From Xanthomonas chitinilytica (lineage in GTDB: Bacteria > Pseudomonadota > Gammaproteobacteria > Xanthomonadales > Xanthomonadaceae): DNA of 64,000 nt. The translations under genes and the position numbers were made by a program. The notes under the pieces were generated by a model. The model saw only the letters and a list, made by a program, of their open reading frames with translations, ran no database searches and was not told the DNA's origin. Below, piece after piece: positions 43,380-52,492 of this stretch. How positions within the stretch are numbered: position 1 is the first letter of the stretch; every line of letters starts with the position of its first letter. The stretch spans positions 1 to 64,000 of the forward strand of contig NZ_JAPCHY010000003.1 in NCBI RefSeq assembly GCF_026107455.2. Reading direction: 5' to 3'.

Positions 43380-43643
43380 TCAGGACACGGCGGCCACCGT
43401 CGCGGCGGCGAAGCGCCGCGCGTAGCCGCGCTCGTCGGCGATCCGCTCGATCTCGGCGGCGGCCATTTCCGGCGCGGCATAGACCGCATAGGCGACGCTG
43501 CCGTCCTCGCGTTCGCCCAGCTGGTGCAGGCGGTAGCGCGGATGTCCGCTGCCGGTGTTCTCCGGGTAATGGGCCGGCGCGTGCGCCGTGTCCAGGTCCA
43601 TCTCGCTGTTGTCGACCACGCCGCCTATGAACAGTGCCCGCAT
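43380..43643 (-). CDS. Conserved hypothetical small protein
   Basis: The 87-residue protein has GGAG about 7 bases before the ATG at 43643. It begins MRALFIGGVVDNSEMDLD and continues with YPENTGSGHPRYRLHQLGEREDGSVAYAVYAAPEMAAAEIERI. No signal or membrane segment is present. It is convergent with DUF3247 (19-base gap). I do not recognise a named family. Confidence 0.75.
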   Translation of the reverse strand: MRALFIGGVVDNSEMDLDTAHAPAHYPENTGSGHPRYRLHQLGEREDGSVAYAVYAAPEMAAAEIERIADERGYARRFAAATVAAVS

Positions 43644-43788
43644 GGGGAATCTCCGGGTGAAGGGAGCCCTACCATGCGCGCGCCGATGTTCCCGGCGGAT
43701 CAAGACGCTGTTGCACAAACGCAAACGTGGGCGGTGCCTGCGGATGTCGCCGCTAGAATGTGCGTCCTGTCCCGAAAGCGAACCGGCA

Positions 43789-44859
43789 ATGCCCGCCCTG
43801 CACGATGCCCCCCTGGAAACCCTGTTCCTGCCGTTCTCCAGCGGTGCGCTGCGCTGGCCGCAAGGCCCGGTGCTGTTCCTGCGCGCGCGCGACGGCTGGC
43901 CGCTGCGCGAGCATGCGCAGGCGCAGCAGTTGCTCTGCGAGCAGAGTTTCCGGCCGTTCGCCGAGGCGCTGGAGCGCAGTGGCTGGAGCGTGCGCGACGA
44001 AGCGGCGATCGAGGCCGACGCCGGCCGTTATGCGCTGGTGCTGGTGCTGCCGCCGCGCCAGCGCGAGGAGGCGCGTGCCCTGTTCGCGCGCGCGCTGGCG
44101 CTGGCCGCACCCGGCGGCGTGGTACTGGCCTGCCAGTCGAACAACGAGGGCGCGCGTTCGGGCGAAAGCGACCTGCAGCAATTGGCCGGGCTGGGCGGCA
44201 AGCTGACCAAGAACCATTGCCGCGCCTACTGGACCGCGCCGCTGCAGGGCAACCACGACGAGGCGCTGCGCCGGCGCTGGGCCGCGCTGGACGCGCCGCG
44301 GCCGATCCTCGACGGTCGCTTCCACAGCCGTCCGGGCGTGTTCGCCTGGGACCGCATCGATCCCGCTTCGGCGCTGCTGGCGGAACAGCTGCCGGCCGAC
44401 CTGGCCGGGCACGGCGCCGACCTCGGCGCCGGCTACGGCTATCTCTCGGCCGAGGTGCTGGCGCGTTGTCCCAAGGTCGTCGCGCTGGACCTGTACGAGG
44501 CCGAAGCGCGCGCGCTGGCGCTGGCCCGGCGCAACCTGGAGGCCAGCGGCAGCAGTGCGGCGCTGCGCTACCACTGGCATGACGTCACCGCCGGCATCGA
44601 CGGCCGCTACGACTTCATCGTCAGCAATCCGCCGTTCCATACCCCCTCGCGCGCCGACCGCCCCGACATCGGCCAGCGCTTCATCGCCGTCGCCGCGCAG
44701 GCGCTGCGCCCCGGCGGGCGGCTGTGGCTGGTGGCCAACCGCCACCTGCCGTACGAGCAGATCCTCAACGACAGCTTCGGCGAGGTGCGGGTGGCGGCCG
44801 AGCGCGACGGTTTCAAGGTGATCGCCGCGACCCGCGGCCGCAGCGGTGGCCGCGCATGA
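43789..44859 (+). CDS. rsmC: 16S rRNA (guanine-N2)-methyltransferase RsmC-like
   Basis: The 356-residue protein has two methyltransferase-like halves: a degenerate N-terminal one and a C-terminal catalytic one. The SAM site GADLGAGYGYLSAEVL is near residue 208 and the catalytic motif is NPPFH (Asn280). RsmC modifies G1207 of 16S rRNA. The ATG at 43789 starts the conserved region. It overlaps the next gene by 4 bases (ATGA), so rsmC, rsuA and the HAD gene form one operon; two of the three modify rRNA. Confidence 0.9.
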   Translation: MPALHDAPLETLFLPFSSGALRWPQGPVLFLRARDGWPLREHAQAQQLLCEQSFRPFAEALERSGWSVRDEAAIEADAGRYALVLVLPPRQREEARALFARALALAAPGGVVLACQSNNEGARSGESDLQQLAGLGGKLTKNHCRAYWTAPLQGNHDEALRRRWAALDAPRPILDGRFHSRPGVFAWDRIDPASALLAEQLPADLAGHGADLGAGYGYLSAEVLARCPKVVALDLYEAEARALALARRNLEASGSSAALRYHWHDVTAGIDGRYDFIVSNPPFHTPSRADRPDIGQRFIAVAAQALRPGGRLWLVANRHLPYEQILNDSFGEVRVAAERDGFKVIAATRGRSGGRA

Positions 44860-45563
44860 AGCTGGTCAAGCACATCGCCAACCTCGGCTACGGCAGCCGC
44901 AAGCAGGTCACGCTGATGTTCCGCGAGGGGCGCATCACCGACATCGATGGCGAGGTGCTGTACGCCGACGACAAGGTGGCGCACGAGGCGATCCGCATCG
45001 ACGGCGAGCCGCTGGACCCGCCGCCCGGGCTGACCCTGATGCTGCACAAGCCGGCCGGCTACACCTGCTCGACCAAGGACCAGGGCCGCCTGATCTACGA
45101 CCTGCTGCCCTCGCGCTTCCGCGACCGCTCGCCGCTGCTGTCGCCGGTGGGGCGGCTGGACCGCGACACCAGCGGCCTGCTGCTGATGACCGACGACGGC
45201 GCCCTGCTGCACCGGATCGTGTCGCCGAAGTCGAAGCTGGACAAGGTCTACGACGCGGAGCTGGCGCAGGACCTGCGCGGCGACGAGGCGGCGGTGTTCG
45301 CCAGCGGCGGGCTGATGCTGGAATCGGAGGACAAGCCGCTGCTGCCGGCCGAGCTGGAGGCGACGGCGCCGCGCCGCGCGCGCCTGACCCTGCACGAAGG
45401 CCGCTACCACCAGGTGCGGCGAATGTTCGCCGCGGTCGGCAACCACGTGCAGGCGCTGCACCGCAGCCGCATCGGCGGGCTGGCGCTCGGCGACCTGCCG
45501 GAGGGGCAGTGGCGGCAACTGGACGCGGCCGACCTGGCGCAGCTGTTCGGCGGCGCCGCGTGA
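44856..45563 (+). CDS. rsuA: 16S rRNA pseudouridine synthase (RsuA family)
   Basis: The 235-residue enzyme has an S4-like N-terminus (MKLVKHIANLGYGSRKQVTLMFREGRI) and a pseudouridine synthase domain. Catalytic Asp102 lies in GRLDRDTSGLLLMTDDG, and LHKPAGYTCS and EGRYHQVRRMFAAVGN are also visible. RsuA converts U516 of 16S rRNA to pseudouridine. The gene overlaps its neighbours by 4 bases on each side (ATGA and GTGA), so the three are translationally coupled. Confidence 0.92.
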   Translation: MKLVKHIANLGYGSRKQVTLMFREGRITDIDGEVLYADDKVAHEAIRIDGEPLDPPPGLTLMLHKPAGYTCSTKDQGRLIYDLLPSRFRDRSPLLSPVGRLDRDTSGLLLMTDDGALLHRIVSPKSKLDKVYDAELAQDLRGDEAAVFASGGLMLESEDKPLLPAELEATAPRRARLTLHEGRYHQVRRMFAAVGNHVQALHRSRIGGLALGDLPEGQWRQLDAADLAQLFGGAA

Positions 45564-46255
45564 ACCCGCCCGTCGCATTGCCGTTCCGCCCGGAGGCGGT
45601 GATCTTCGACATGGACGGGCTGATGCTGGACAGCGAGCGCGCGCTGCTGGGCTGCCTGGCGCAGGCCGGCGCCGAGGCCGGCCACGAACTGCCCGAGCCG
45701 TTCCTGCTGTCGCTGATCGGCTCCAGCGACGCGGTCACCCGCCAGGCCATCGCCGGCCGTGTCGGCGTCGCGGCGGTCGATGCCCTGCTGCAGCGCTCCT
45801 ATGCGCGCTACGACGAGGTGGTCGCCGCCGGCGTGCCGCACCGGCCCGGCATCGTCGAGCTGCTGGACACGCTGGTCGCCCATGGCGTGCCGCGCGCGGT
45901 GGCGACCTCCACCCGGCGCCCGCTGGCCCTGCGCAAGCTCGAGGCCGCCGGCCTGCTGCGCTGCTTCGAGCAGGTGGCCACCAGCAGCGACGTCGCCCAC
46001 CCCAAGCCGGCGCCGGACGTGTACCTGCTGGCCGCGCAGCGGCTGGGCGTGGACCCGGCGCGCTGCCTGGCGCTGGAGGATTCGCCCACCGGCGTGCGCG
46101 CCGCGCTGGCCGCCGGCATGACCGTGATCCAGGTACCGGACCTGCTGCTGCCGGACGAGACGGTGCGTGCGCTGGGCCACCGTATCGCCGCCTCGCTGCA
46201 CGAAGTGCGGCAGTGGCTGCTGCCGTGGCTGCCGACGAGGGCGGCAGCCCTGTAG
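45560..46255 (+). CDS. HAD-superfamily phosphatase (CbbY/Gph-like)
   Basis: The 231-residue protein has HAD motifs: DMDGLMLDSE (nucleophile Asp17, Asp19), TSTRRPLALRKLEAAGL (motif II) and HPKPAPDVYLLAAQ...CLALEDSPTGVRAALAAGM (motifs III/IV), with a helical cap between. Members remove phosphate from sugar phosphates or phosphoglycolate; the substrate is not identifiable. The start is GTG in a GTGA overlap. The stop codon TAG (46253-46255) lies inside a REP element, so the C-terminus (...PTRAAAL) was probably set by REP insertion. Confidence 0.92.
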   Translation: MNPPVALPFRPEAVIFDMDGLMLDSERALLGCLAQAGAEAGHELPEPFLLSLIGSSDAVTRQAIAGRVGVAAVDALLQRSYARYDEVVAAGVPHRPGIVELLDTLVAHGVPRAVATSTRRPLALRKLEAAGLLRCFEQVATSSDVAHPKPAPDVYLLAAQRLGVDPARCLALEDSPTGVRAALAAGMTVIQVPDLLLPDETVRALGHRIAASLHEVRQWLLPWLPTRAAAL

Positions 46256-46321
46256 GAGCGACGTCAGTCGCGACAGGGGCCTCGCCGGGAAAGCCCGGTC
46301 GCGACCGACGTCGCTCCTACA
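46251..46321. repeat. BIME overlapping the HAD stop codon
   Basis: TGTAGGAGCGACGTCAGTCG (from 46251) and the inverted copy GGTCGCGACCGACGTCGCTC (from 46297) flank a GC-rich loop. The GTAG of the left copy provides the TAG stop of the upstream gene. Confidence 0.9.
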
Positions 46322-46454
46322 GTCAGGGGTGCGTCGATCGACCCGCCGCCGCGTCTGCGCAGCGGGCAGGGTCGGGCCACGGCACCGTCGATTCGCTGTG
46401 CGAGGTGCGGGCAATGGGCGGTCGCCATGGCTGCCCGGGAAGGCATGGAGGGGA

Positions 46455-46524
46455 GTGCAGGAGCGACGTCAGTCGCGACCGGGCCTCGCCGGGAAAGCCC
46501 GGTCGCGACTGACGTCGCTCCTAC
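46455..46524. repeat. BIME overlapping the DUF1415 stop codon
   Basis: GTGCAGGAGCGACGTCAGTC (from 46455) and GGTCGCGACTGACGTCGCTC (from 46501) form an inverted pair with the same GGGCCTCGCCGGGAAAGCCC loop as the element at 46251. The right end CTAC contains, on the minus strand, the TAG stop of the DUF1415 gene. Confidence 0.9.
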
Positions 46525-47090
46525 GGTTGTTCGCGCGCGCCGGCCAGCAGCTGGTTCCAGCCGTCCAAGCCCAGCCGGTCCAGCGTCTGCACGTTGCGCT
46601 CGACGATCACGTCGGGGTCGGGGAACGCCGCCACCGCGCGTTCCACGCTGTCCTCGCGCAGCAGGTGCAGGGTCGGGTAGGGCGAGCGGTTGGTGCAGTT
46701 GGAAACGTCGTCCGGCGCCGCGCCGGCGAACTGGTAGTCCGGGTGGAAGCTGGCCACCTGCAGGATGCCCTGCAGGTCCAGCGCCTCGACCGCGGCGTCG
46801 GCGTTGTCGAGGAAGTCGTTGTAGTCCAGGAAGTCGGCGAGCACGTCCGGGTGCACGATCAGGGTGGTGTCGATCTGCTCGGCCGGGGTGTCGCGCAGCA
46901 GCAGCAGCTCCTCGGCCAGCTGCTCCAGCAGCGCCTCGGGGGTGCTGGCGTCGCTGAGCACCAGCCGCACCTGGTCCTTGACGTACACCGCCTTGGCGAA
47001 CGGGCACAGGTTGAGCCCGATCACCGCGCGCTCGATCCAGCGCCGGGTCGCGGCGAGCGGATCGATGGCCTCGGCCCGCGGATCAGTCAC
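46521..47090 (-). CDS. DUF1415-family protein
   Basis: The 189-residue protein begins MTDPRAEAIDPLAATRRWIERAVIGLNLCPFAKAVYVKDQVRLVLSD. The segment W...AVIGLNLCPFAKAV is the DUF1415 hallmark; its Cys is conserved and could be redox-active or bind metal. It is cytosolic with no signal. Its start overlaps the end of the YajQ gene by 8 bases, so the two are cotranscribed. Its stop codon lies in a REP element. Confidence 0.9.
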   Translation of the reverse strand: MTDPRAEAIDPLAATRRWIERAVIGLNLCPFAKAVYVKDQVRLVLSDASTPEALLEQLAEELLLLRDTPAEQIDTTLIVHPDVLADFLDYNDFLDNADAAVEALDLQGILQVASFHPDYQFAGAAPDDVSNCTNRSPYPTLHLLREDSVERAVAAFPDPDVIVERNVQTLDRLGLDGWNQLLAGAREQP

Positions 47091-47565
47091 GGAAGTTGTC
47101 GAATTGCAGCGGCAGCTCGAAATCGGCCTTCTTCAGCAGCGCGATCACTTCCTGCAGGTCGTCGCGCTTCTTGCCGGTCACGCGCAGCTTGTCGCCGTTG
47201 ATCTGGGTCTCGACCTTGATCTTGGCTTCCTTGATCTTCGCGGCGATCTGCTTGGCGATCTTCTGCTCGATGCCCTGCTTGACCGTGACCTTCTGCCGCG
47301 CGCCGGCCAGGTTGGTCTCCACCTCGCCGAACTCCAGGCAGCGCACGTCGATGCCGCGCGCGGTCAGGCGCTGGCGCAGGATGTCGGTCATCTGCTTGAG
47401 CTGGAAGTCGCTGGGCGCGGACTGGTTGATGACCTGGTCGTCCTGTTCGAAGCGGGCGTCCACGCCCTTGAAATCGAAGCGGGTGGACAGCTCGCGGTTG
47501 GCCTGGTCGATGGCGTTGGTGAGTTCGTGCTTGTCGACTTCGGAGACGACGTCGAAGGAGGGCAT
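47083..47565 (-). CDS. YajQ-family nucleotide-binding protein
   Basis: The 160-residue protein is typical YajQ (MPSFDVVSEVDKHELTNAIDQANRELSTRFDFKG..., IEQKIAKQIAAKIKEAKIKVETQINGDKLRVTGKKRDDLQEVIALLK). In Xanthomonas campestris a YajQ homologue binds cyclic-di-GMP and affects virulence gene expression, so a role downstream of the EAL protein in this window is plausible; that is inference. Other members bind tRNA or nucleotides. Confidence 0.92.
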   Translation of the reverse strand: MPSFDVVSEVDKHELTNAIDQANRELSTRFDFKGVDARFEQDDQVINQSAPSDFQLKQMTDILRQRLTARGIDVRCLEFGEVETNLAGARQKVTVKQGIEQKIAKQIAAKIKEAKIKVETQINGDKLRVTGKKRDDLQEVIALLKKADFELPLQFDNFRD

Positions 47566-47626
47566 GGGGAAACTCCTGGCAAAAAAGCGGCGTCCATTCT
47601 AGGCCATTGCCGCCGGAACGCCGCGC

Positions 47627-48755
47627 TCAGGGCGTATCCGGCCACTGCGCGTGCAGCAGGTTGGAAACCGCGAAGCAGGCCGGCGCGTCCCGGTTGGACA
47701 GCACGATCACGGTCTCGCCGGTGGCCGGATAGGTACGCACGTCGCTGCAGATGCCGTCGGCGCTGCCGCCGTGGCCCCAGCGGAAGTCGCGTTCGGGCAC
47801 GCCCTCGCCGTAGCCGGTGGCGAAGAAGCCCAGGCCCATGAACTCGTGTTGCGGGGCGATCGCCTGCGCGAACAGCTCCGGCGGCAGCAGCCGGCCGCCG
47901 CGCAGCGCCTCGACGAAGCGCAGCAGATCGCGCGCGCTGCCCACCTGGCCGCCGGCGGCGAAGCCGCGTGCCGGCAGCGTGGCGCAGTTTCGCACGCGCC
48001 CGCCGTCCACCTCGACGTAGCCGATGGCCAGGTCCGGCGCCGGGTCGTCGCAGTCGACGAAGCCGGTGCGGGTCATCCCGGCCGGTTCCAGCACGCGTTC
48101 GCGCACGTAGCGTTCGAAGTCCTGCCCGGACAGCACTTCCACCATCCGTCCGAGCACGACATAACCGTAGTTGCCGTATTTCTGCTGCGAGCCGGGCGTG
48201 AATTCCGGCGCGCGACCGCCGTGCAGCGCGACCATGTCGGCCAGCGTGCGCAGGCGCGCGCGTTCGGCGGCATGTTCGGCGCCGAACAGTTCGTCGATGT
48301 CGCCGGCGCCGGCGGTATGGATCAGCAGCTGGCGCACGGTCACGGTGTCGGCGAAGGTGCGGTCGGGGTAGTCCTCCAGCACCTCGCCCACGGTGCTGTC
48401 CAGCGTGATGCGGCCGGCGGCCACCTGCTGCAGCACTGCGGTACTGGCGAACATCTTGCCGGCCGAGGCCAGGTTGAGGCGGTCGTCCACCGACAGCGCC
48501 GCCTCGGCATTCTCGTCGCGCCGGCCATAGGCCTTCTCGAACAGCACCTCGCCGTCGCGCGCGACCAGCACCACGCCGGAGAACTGCCCGGCCGCCTCCA
48601 TGCCGAGGGCGAAGCCGTCCAGGCGCGCCAGGGCGACGGCATCGGGCGGCGGCGAGGCCGGGCGCAACCAGGGCGAGCAGCAGGCCCGCCAGCGGTCGTC
48701 CCCGCCGGGACGCGGAGGGGCGGAGGCCAGGGCCGTGCGGATGCGTTCGCTTCAT
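47627..48755 (-). pseudogene. Beta-lactamase-family serine hydrolase, apparently frameshifted after the signal peptide
   Basis: The body (48667 down to 47627, about 346 codons) is a class C / esterase-type serine hydrolase. It shows Ser68-x-x-Lys71 in LASAGKMFAS (counted from 48667), a Tyr-x-Asn in KYGNYGY and a late GHGG. That frame has no ATG or signal peptide at its start; the first possible start is TTG. A well-formed signal peptide (MKRTHPHG... GLLLALVAPGLAAA, ATG at 48755) lies directly upstream in another frame. Removing one base from the run GCCGCCGCCC near 48640-48655 would join them as GLAAADAVALARL. It is either a real frameshift or a sequencing error. Confidence 0.7.
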
Positions 48756-48846
48756 CGTCCGGACTCGGGTGGAATCCGCCGAGCATATAGCCCGGCGGCG
48801 GCCCCGGGCACGGCCGCGCGGCGAGGGCGGCGGGCGATAATGGGGC

Positions 48847-49743
48847 ATGTCGAATTCCCGTTCCCCCCTGGCCGCGGTGGCCTGGATGCTCGCCGCCGTC
48901 GCCTTCTTCTCGTTGATGGATGCCGGCATGAAGCTGTTGTCGGCGCATTACCCGCCGCTGCAGGTCACCGTGCTGCGCGGCGCCGCCTCGCTGCCGTTCG
49001 TGCTGGTGTGGGTGCTGGCGACCGCCGGCCCACGCTCGCTGCTGCCGGTGCGCTGGGGCCTGCACCTGCTGCGCGGCGTGCTCGGTGTGGTGATGATCGC
49101 CTGCTTCGTGTTCGCGCTGCGCTCGCTGCCGCTGTCCACCGCCTACACCATCTACTTCGTCGCGCCGTTGCTGGTGGCGGCGCTGTCGGTGCCGCTGCTG
49201 GGCGAACACGTGGGGCCGCGGCGCTGGGTGGCCATCGGCATCGGCCTGGTCGGGGTGCTGGTGGTGCTGCGCCCGGGCGTGGACGGGCTGATCTCGATCC
49301 CGGGACTGATGGTGCTGCTGGCGGCCACCGCCTATGCGGTGGCCGCGGTCACCGTGAGCCTGTTGACCCGTACCGACACCTCGCAGTCGATGGTGGTCTG
49401 GTTCCTGGTGATCCTCGCCGCCGGCGCGGCGCTGCTGGCCTGGCCGCAGTGGCAGCCGCTGCAGTGGCGGCACGGCGGGCTGATCGCGGGCATGGGCCTG
49501 GCCGGGGCGCTGGGACAGATCGCGCTGACCCGGGCGTTCCAGCTCGGCCAGGCGTCGCTGATCGCGCCGCTGGAGTACACCGGGCTGGTGTGGGTGATCG
49601 GCTGGGACCTGCTGCTGTGGGGCGTGCTGCCGGACCGCATGACCTGGATCGGCGCGGCCATCATCGTCGCCAGCGGCCTGTACCTGCTGCACCGCGAGCG
49701 GGTGGTGCGGGCGCGCCGGACGGTCCCGGTGGACCACCCCTGA
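48847..49743 (+). CDS. EamA/DMT-family transporter
   Basis: The 298-residue membrane protein has about ten hydrophobic helices in two EamA repeats (first FFSLMDAGMKLLSAHYPPLQVTVLRGAASLPF; second around MVLLAATAYAVAAVTVSLLTRT). Members export amino acids, nucleosides or other metabolites; the substrate is unknown. It diverges from the serine hydrolase across 91 bases, and the met importer genes follow on the same strand after 124 bases. Confidence 0.9.
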   Translation: MSNSRSPLAAVAWMLAAVAFFSLMDAGMKLLSAHYPPLQVTVLRGAASLPFVLVWVLATAGPRSLLPVRWGLHLLRGVLGVVMIACFVFALRSLPLSTAYTIYFVAPLLVAALSVPLLGEHVGPRRWVAIGIGLVGVLVVLRPGVDGLISIPGLMVLLAATAYAVAAVTVSLLTRTDTSQSMVVWFLVILAAGAALLAWPQWQPLQWRHGGLIAGMGLAGALGQIALTRAFQLGQASLIAPLEYTGLVWVIGWDLLLWGVLPDRMTWIGAAIIVASGLYLLHRERVVRARRTVPVDHP

Positions 49744-49867
49744 ACCCTCGGTGGGGCTTGCTTAGAACCAAAAGGAATATGATTCTGCCTGGCGACACGG
49801 GCGTGCACCGGGCCGGCGCTGCTAGGCTTCACGCCCCCTTTGCTTGCTTCCCCCCGGCACCCGCGCA

Positions 49868-50875
49868 GTGATCGAGTTCCAGCGTCTGCACAAGTCCTAT
49901 TCCGTGGAAGGCCGCGCCATCGTCGCGCTGCATCCGCTCGACCTGACGATCGAGGCCGGCGAGGTATTCGGCATCATCGGCCACTCCGGCGCCGGCAAGT
50001 CCACGCTGATCCGGCTGATCAACCGGCTGGAGGAACCCAGCGGCGGACGCCTGCTGATCGACGGCCAGGACGCCACCGCACTGGACGCCGACGGCCTGCG
50101 CGCGCTGCGGCGCCGGATCGGCATGATCTTCCAGCACTTCAACCTGTTGTCCTCGCGCACCGTGGCCGGCAACGTCGCCTTCCCGCTGGAGCTGGCCGGC
50201 ACTCCGCGCGCGAAGATCGACGCGCGGGTGGCCGAACTGCTGCGCACCGTCGGCCTGGAGGCGCATGCCAACAAGTACCCGGCGCAGCTGTCCGGCGGCC
50301 AGAAGCAGCGCGTGGGCATCGCCCGCGCGCTGGCGACCGAGCCCAAGATCCTGCTGTGCGACGAGGCCACCAGCGCGCTCGATCCGCAGACCACCGCCTC
50401 GGTGCTGGCGTTGCTGGGCAGGATCAACCGCGAGCTGGGCCTGACCATCGTGCTGATCACCCACGAGATGGACGTGATCCGCCGCGTCTGCGACCGGGTG
50501 GCGGTGCTCGACGCCGGCCAGCTGGTCGAAAGCGGCGAGGTGACCCGGGTGTTCCTGCATCCGCAACACCCGACCACGCGCCGCTTCGTGTCCGAATCCG
50601 AGCACGTGGACGAGGGCGAGCTGCACCGGGACTTCGCCTCGGTGGGCGGCCGCATCGTGCGCCTGACCTTCCTCGGCGCCGATACCTACGAACCGCTGCT
50701 GGGTCGCATCGCGCGGCAGACCGGGGTGGACTACAACATCCTGTCCGGCCGCATCGACCGCATCAAGGACACGCCCTACGGACAGCTGACCGTCTCGCTG
50801 GTCGGCGGCGACCAGGATGCCGCCCAGGCCGGCTTTGCCGAAGCCGGCGTGCACGTGGAGGAACTGCGCCGATGA
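49868..50875 (+). CDS. metN: Methionine ABC importer, ATP-binding protein
   Basis: The 335-residue ATPase has Walker [10 protein letters not shown], the signature LSGGQKQR and Walker [14 protein letters not shown]. The C-terminal NIL regulatory domain (about 265-335, [35 protein letters not shown]) binds methionine and inhibits transport in known MetN. The GTG at 49868 begins the conserved [18 protein letters not shown] hexamer at 49778-49783 may be its -10 element. It overlaps metI by 4 bases. Confidence 0.94.
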   Translation: MIEFQRLHKSYSVEGRAIVALHPLDLTIEAGEVFGIIGHSGAGKSTLIRLINRLEEPSGGRLLIDGQDATALDADGLRALRRRIGMIFQHFNLLSSRTVAGNVAFPLELAGTPRAKIDARVAELLRTVGLEAHANKYPAQLSGGQKQRVGIARALATEPKILLCDEATSALDPQTTASVLALLGRINRELGLTIVLITHEMDVIRRVCDRVAVLDAGQLVESGEVTRVFLHPQHPTTRRFVSESEHVDEGELHRDFASVGGRIVRLTFLGADTYEPLLGRIARQTGVDYNILSGRIDRIKDTPYGQLTVSLVGGDQDAAQAGFAEAGVHVEELRR

Positions 50876-51561
50876 ACCTCGCCACTGCGGGCGGTTTCTT
50901 CCGCCACCTGGATGCCGACAAGTGGGTCGACATCGGCAAAGCGAGCGTTGAAACGCTGCTGATGATGGCCGGCTCGCTGCCGCTGAGCCTGGCCATCGGC
51001 CTGCCGCTGGGCGTGCTGCTGTACCTGTTCGGCGCACCGCAGATGAAGCGCCGGCCGTTCGCCTACGGCGCGCTCGCGCTGGTGGTGAACCTGTTGCGCT
51101 CGGTGCCCTTCATCATCCTGATGGTGGTGCTGATCCCGGTGTCGCTGTGGCTGGTGGGTTCGTCGGTCGGCGTGCTCGGCACGTTGCCCGCACTGGTGAT
51201 CGGTGCGGCACCGTTCTACGCGCGCCTGGTCGAGACCGCGCTGCGTGAAGTGGATCGTGGCGTGGTCGAGGCGGCGCAGTCGATGGGCGCCACCACCTGG
51301 CAGCTGGTGACCCGGGTGCTGCTGCCCGAAGCCCGGCCGGGCCTGATCGCCGCAGCCACCGTCACCACCGTTGCGCTGGTCGGCTTCACCGCGATGGGCG
51401 GGGCGATCGGTTCCGGCGGTCTGGGTGACCTGGCACTGCGCGAAGGCTACCAGCGCAACCGTACCGACGTGGCCCTGGTCACCGTGCTGCTGCTACTGGT
51501 GCTGGTGCAGCTGCTGCAGATGCTGGGCGACCGCCTGGTGACGCACTACACTCGCCGTTGA
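50872..51561 (+). CDS. metI: Methionine ABC importer, permease
   Basis: The 229-residue inner-membrane protein has five helices and the ABC permease EAA loop ([28 protein letters not shown]). It pairs with MetN and MetQ to import D- and L-methionine. The ATG overlaps the metN stop (ATGA). A REP-like pair of palindromes separates it from metQ. Confidence 0.94.
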   Translation: MNLATAGGFFRHLDADKWVDIGKASVETLLMMAGSLPLSLAIGLPLGVLLYLFGAPQMKRRPFAYGALALVVNLLRSVPFIILMVVLIPVSLWLVGSSVGVLGTLPALVIGAAPFYARLVETALREVDRGVVEAAQSMGATTWQLVTRVLLPEARPGLIAAATVTTVALVGFTAMGGAIGSGGLGDLALREGYQRNRTDVALVTVLLLLVLVQLLQMLGDRLVTHYTRR

Positions 51562-51573
51562 GCACCCGCTTTC

Positions 51574-51637
51574 GTAGAGCCGGGCTTGCCCGGCTGGGGA
51601 CTTCCCGGCAAGGTCCCGTGCGGGGCGAGCCCCGCAC
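51574..51637. repeat. GTAG palindromic repeats between metI and metQ
   Basis: GTAGAGCCGGGCTTGCCCGGCT (51574-51595) is a palindrome starting with GTAG, similar to the SMAG/REP elements of Stenotrophomonas. GTGCGGGGCGAGCCCCGCAC (51618-51637) is a second hairpin with an 8-bp stem. Both differ from the GTAGGAGCGACGT family found elsewhere here. Confidence 0.7.
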
Positions 51638-51676
51638 CTGCGCGCATCCTCTCCCCCTCATCGCACTGGAATCCCG

Positions 51677-52477
51677 ATGAAGACTTCCCTGTTCCGCCCG
51701 CTGCTCGCCGCTGCCGCCGTGCTGGTGCTGTCGGCCTGCGGCAAGCCGGCCGCCGACGATTCGAAGCTGGTGGTCGCCGCCACCGCGGTGCCGCACGCCG
51801 AGATCCTGCAGGTGGTCAAGCCGCTGCTGGCGAAGGACGGCCTCACCCTGGACGTGCGCGTGTTCAACGACTACGTGCAGCCCAACGACCAGCTGGTGCA
51901 GAAGCAGGTGGACGTGAACTACTTCCAGACCGAGCCGTACCTGGATGCCTACAACCGCGACCGCAAGACCAGCCTGGTCACCGTGGTCGGCGTGCACATC
52001 GAGCCGTTCGGCGCCTACTCGCGCCGCGCCGCCTCGCTGGAGGCGCTGCCCGACGGCGCCCACGTGGTCATTCCCAACGATCCGAGCAACAACAGCCGCG
52101 CGCTGATCCTGCTGCACCACGCCGGGCTCATCACCCTCAAGGACCCGGGCAACGCGCTGTCCACCCAGCGCGACATCGTCGCCAACCCGAAGCAGCTCAA
52201 GTTCCGCGAGCTGGACTCGGCGATGCTGCCGCGCGTGCTCGACCAGGTGGACCTGGCGCTGATCAACACCAACTACGCGCTCGACGCCGGCCTCAACCCG
52301 ACCCGCGATGCGCTGGCGATCGAGAGCAGCGATTCGCCCTACGTGAACTTCCTGGTCAGCCGCACCGACAACAAGGACGACGCGCGCGTGCAGAAGCTGG
52401 CCGCGGCGCTGACCGGACCGGAAGTGAAGGCCTTCATCGAACAGAAGTACGAGGGCTCGGTGCTGCCGGCGTTCTGA
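51677..52477 (+). CDS. metQ: Methionine-binding lipoprotein
   Basis: The 266-residue lipoprotein has a signal with the lipobox LSAC (Cys21) and the NlpA/MetQ fold. Family blocks include VAATAVPHAEILQVV, LVQKQVDVNYFQTEPYLDAYN and HIEPFGAYSRRAASLEALPDGAHVVIPNDPSNNSRALILL, where the HIEPFG and NDPSNN segments line the methionine site. It delivers methionine to MetNI. The hairpins upstream may set its expression relative to metNI. Confidence 0.94.
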   Translation: MKTSLFRPLLAAAAVLVLSACGKPAADDSKLVVAATAVPHAEILQVVKPLLAKDGLTLDVRVFNDYVQPNDQLVQKQVDVNYFQTEPYLDAYNRDRKTSLVTVVGVHIEPFGAYSRRAASLEALPDGAHVVIPNDPSNNSRALILLHHAGLITLKDPGNALSTQRDIVANPKQLKFRELDSAMLPRVLDQVDLALINTNYALDAGLNPTRDALAIESSDSPYVNFLVSRTDNKDDARVQKLAAALTGPEVKAFIEQKYEGSVLPAF

Positions 52478-52492
52478 GCGGAAACCGCGGCG

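Noticed and set aside
46251..46524. CRISPR array
   Set aside because: The repeats are inverted pairs without uniform spacers, and no cas genes are present. They are REP/BIME units.
49744..49867. SAM riboswitch upstream of metN
   Set aside because: The 124-base leader lacks the conserved SAM-I or SAM-II core; only a TATGAT hexamer stands out.
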